From positions 1-6,656 of the forward strand of contig JAHJTU010000098.1 of assembly GCA_018829485.1 (NCBI GenBank): a stretch of 6,656 nt of DNA, in the 5' to 3' direction. Position numbers and translations under genes: made by a program. This document shows positions 5,096 through 6,656 of this stretch, one piece after another. The notes under the pieces are model-generated. The model made no database searches. It had not been told where the DNA came from and was given only the letters and a program-made list of their open reading frames with translations. The stretch's first letter is position 1; every line of letters starts with the position of its first letter. Source of the stretch: Nanobdellota archaeon (lineage in GTDB: Archaea; Nanobdellota; Nanobdellia; Pacearchaeales; UBA12030).

Positions 5096-6656
5096 ATCAT
5101 GCTCAAATCTATCTCAAAGCATGCAACAGGCATTTGCAATCCAAATGCCTTTAATACAGATGGATGGATTTCTCCAATAATTCCTATATCTTTTCCAGAA
5201 ACATGAATTCTTCCAACTCTTCCTGCAATAAAACTTCCATGTTCATGTTCTTTTATCTCATATTTAAGATTCATAGTTCTTAACAAATAATCAAGTATTT
5301 GTTTTGCTTCAGTATAATCTGTTTTTGCATGTGTAATTGCAATTGATACTTTTTTCAAATCTTCTGCTTTCTTGCCTTTTATATGTGTGCATGTCCCTAT
5401 TTCAAAAATTCTTTGTGGATATCTTGCTTTCTTATTCTTTTCCAAGAATGCAAGCAAGCATGGAGTAATCCAGAATCTTAATGATGAATTTAATATTGAA
5501 ACAGGATTTTTTAATTCAACAACCTCATGCATTTTCAAGTTCATTTTCTTAAATTGCTCTTCTTTATTAGTTAAAGTGAATGTTGCTATTTCCTGCATTC
5601 CTAATCCTGCAAGTAAATTAGCTATTCTCTCTTCTAATTCGCTTTCTGCATTTTGTTCTCCAAATGTTGCTAATTTTGGAATTTCTACTTTTATTTTATT
5701 ATATCCATAAGAAATTGCAACATCTTCAATAATATCTCTTTCATGCATTATATCTTGCCTGTATGCAGGATACTCAACATATATTTTATTATGCTTAATA
5801 CTTGCATTGTGCCTTCTTTTTTCAAGAAGTTTCTTTATTTCTTCTCCTTTTAATTGCATTCCAAGAATTTTATTGCAATAATTTATATCAAGTTCAATTT
5901 TTCCTGGCTTATAATCAGGCATTCTTATTTTCTTATTCTTGTAATGTATGCTAACTGATTCTATTTTTGCTCCTCTATCAGCTAATTCTGCAACAAGAAC
6001 AAGCAAGCATGGAACAATAAATCTAAATGAAAATCCTGAAACTTCAACAAATGCATTTTTTGTTTTTCCTGTAATTTTTCCTGATTCATTAGAATTAATT
6101 ATTGGTGGCATACTAAGAATATTCTTTTTGCTGTCAATAAAAATAGGATATTTCTTTTGCCCTTGCAACAAATGTCCATATTTTCTTCCTTTCTCATGCT
6201 TTTGCAATATTTGTCTTAAATTAAGTTCTCTATCCATCTCTAATGCAACAAATTTTGTTTTATCAGGCTCAGCAGCTTTGTAATATATTGGCCATATAAT
6301 TTTATCAGCATCATAAATTCCCAATGCAGCTTCTTTTCTTTGTCTTCCAAAATTCTCACTTAATTTTTCTTGCAAATCAATTAATTGCTTTATTCCATTT
6401 TCATCTAATTGTAAATTCTTAAGAACAGCACAAACAGTCAAAGGCCTTATTCCTTCTAATGCAGAATCAACAAATACTTTATAATCAGAATTCTTTACTT
6501 GAAAATTAGGCAATGCTCTTTCCTTGCCAAGTTCACCTTTTATTTCACGAGCAATTCCGGTTGTACTCCACAAATCAGGACGATTTATATCTTTAATATC
6601 AATCTTTATTGTATCATTATCAATTGATTCTATTTCTCCTTTAACAACTAAGAGCA
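5092..6656 (-). CDS. pheT: Phenylalanyl-tRNA synthetase beta subunit, archaeal type (5' end beyond window)
   Basis: PheT pairs with PheS to charge tRNA-Phe. The frame is open to the right edge; 520 residues are visible and roughly 30-40 N-terminal residues are missing (archaeal PheT is about 550). Residue numbers here count from the first full codon (6654). The B1 part has IKIDIKDINRPDL (16-28). The B3/B4 editing region includes LQEKLSENFGRQRKEAALGIYD and ends around SMPPIINS (181-188). B5 carries HERDIIEDVAISYGYN (304-319). The catalytic-like B6/B7 domain shows NPVSILNSSLRFWITPCLL (383-401), PQRIFEIG (413-420) and GEIHPSVLKAFGL. It ends at FEIDLSMI without the bacterial B8 domain, and no B2 EMAP-like domain appears, as expected for archaea. 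A TTG at 6573 encodes the leucine of NRPDL within B1 and is not the start. Arginine codons are AGA/AGG except for two CGT near 6550 and 6582. It converges on the nucleotidyltransferase gene. Confidence 0.95.
   Translation of the reverse strand, partial: LLVVKGEIESIDNDTIKIDIKDINRPDLWSTTGIAREIKGELGKERALPNFQVKNSDYKVFVDSALEGIRPLTVCAVLKNLQLDENGIKQLIDLQEKLSENFGRQRKEAALGIYDADKIIWPIYYKAAEPDKTKFVALEMDRELNLRQILQKHEKGRKYGHLLQGQKKYPIFIDSKKNILSMPPIINSNESGKITGKTKNAFVEVSGFSFRFIVPCLLVLVAELADRGAKIESVSIHYKNKKIRMPDYKPGKIELDINYCNKILGMQLKGEEIKKLLEKRRHNASIKHNKIYVEYPAYRQDIMHERDIIEDVAISYGYNKIKVEIPKLATFGEQNAESELEERIANLLAGLGMQEIATFTLTNKEEQFKKMNLKMHEVVELKNPVSILNSSLRFWITPCLLAFLEKNKKARYPQRIFEIGTCTHIKGKKAEDLKKVSIAITHAKTDYTEAKQILDYLLRTMNLKYEIKEHEHGSFIAGRVGRIHVSGKDIGIIGEIHPSVLKAFGLQMPVACFEIDLSMI

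Noticed and set aside
5451..6013. Repeat caagcaagcatgga at 5451-5464 and 6000-6013
   Set aside because: Both copies lie inside pheT and encode PCLL in different domains with the organism's preferred codons; there is no wider similarity, so it is likely coincidence.
6571..6573. TTG as start codon of pheT
   Set aside because: The frame remains open to the window edge with good PheT sequence (IKIDIKDINRPDL), and the TTG encodes the leucine of the conserved NRPDL motif, so the gene is simply cut by the window.
1..6656. tRNA, rRNA, CRISPR, transposon or riboswitch elements
   Set aside because: No cloverleaf, regularly spaced repeat, transposase or inverted-repeat ends were seen, and the intergenic spacers of 58-62 bases are too small for most such elements.

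Overview
The window looks like chromosomal DNA from a very AT-rich archaeon. The strongest evidence is the 5092-6656 gene. It encodes a phenylalanyl-tRNA synthetase beta subunit of the short archaeal/eukaryotic type, which ends straight after the catalytic-like domain and has no bacterial B8 anticodon-binding tail. TATA-box promoters, short leaders, almost exclusive AGA/AGG arginine codons and extreme CpG scarcity fit the same picture. A DPANN-type lineage (for example Woesearchaeota or Pacearchaeota) is my best guess from overall flavour, not something the sequence proves.

Layout. (1) Positions 69-1154, minus strand: a secreted protein with a signal peptide and a pair of dockerin-type EF-hand loops that appears to be nested inside a fibronectin-III-like domain. 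(2) Positions 1155-1216: a 62-base divergent intergenic region with interlocking promoters. (3) Positions 1217-3017, plus strand: a degenerate Nudix protein resembling the NUDT22 UDP-sugar hydrolase group, overlapping by 8 bases an inositol-monophosphatase-family phosphatase. (4) Positions 3018-3075: a short spacer carrying a second copy of the same 19-base promoter element. (5) Positions 3076-5095, plus strand: UDP-glucose 6-dehydrogenase followed by a sugar-1-phosphate nucleotidyltransferase. (6) Positions 5092-6656, minus strand: pheT, meeting the nucleotidyltransferase tail to tail with a 4-base overlap and running off the right edge. No stretch longer than about 70 bases lacks a gene, and I see no RNA gene, CRISPR array or mobile element.

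Working together. The nucleotidyltransferase and the dehydrogenase can be read as consecutive steps: sugar-1-phosphate plus NTP gives NDP-sugar (UDP-glucose if the substrates match), which is oxidised to UDP-glucuronate. The upstream pair, a possible UDP-sugar hydrolase and a small-molecule phosphatase, could turn over UDP-sugars or sugar phosphates. An identical promoter 19-mer exactly 53 bases before the first gene of each pair suggests the two units are expressed together, probably for a surface glycan or glycosylation precursor. The link to the divergent secreted dockerin protein is only positional. Nothing here proves a wholly new system. The most distinctive items are the duplicated fixed-distance promoter, the nested dockerin, the divergent Nudix protein and the CpG depletion.
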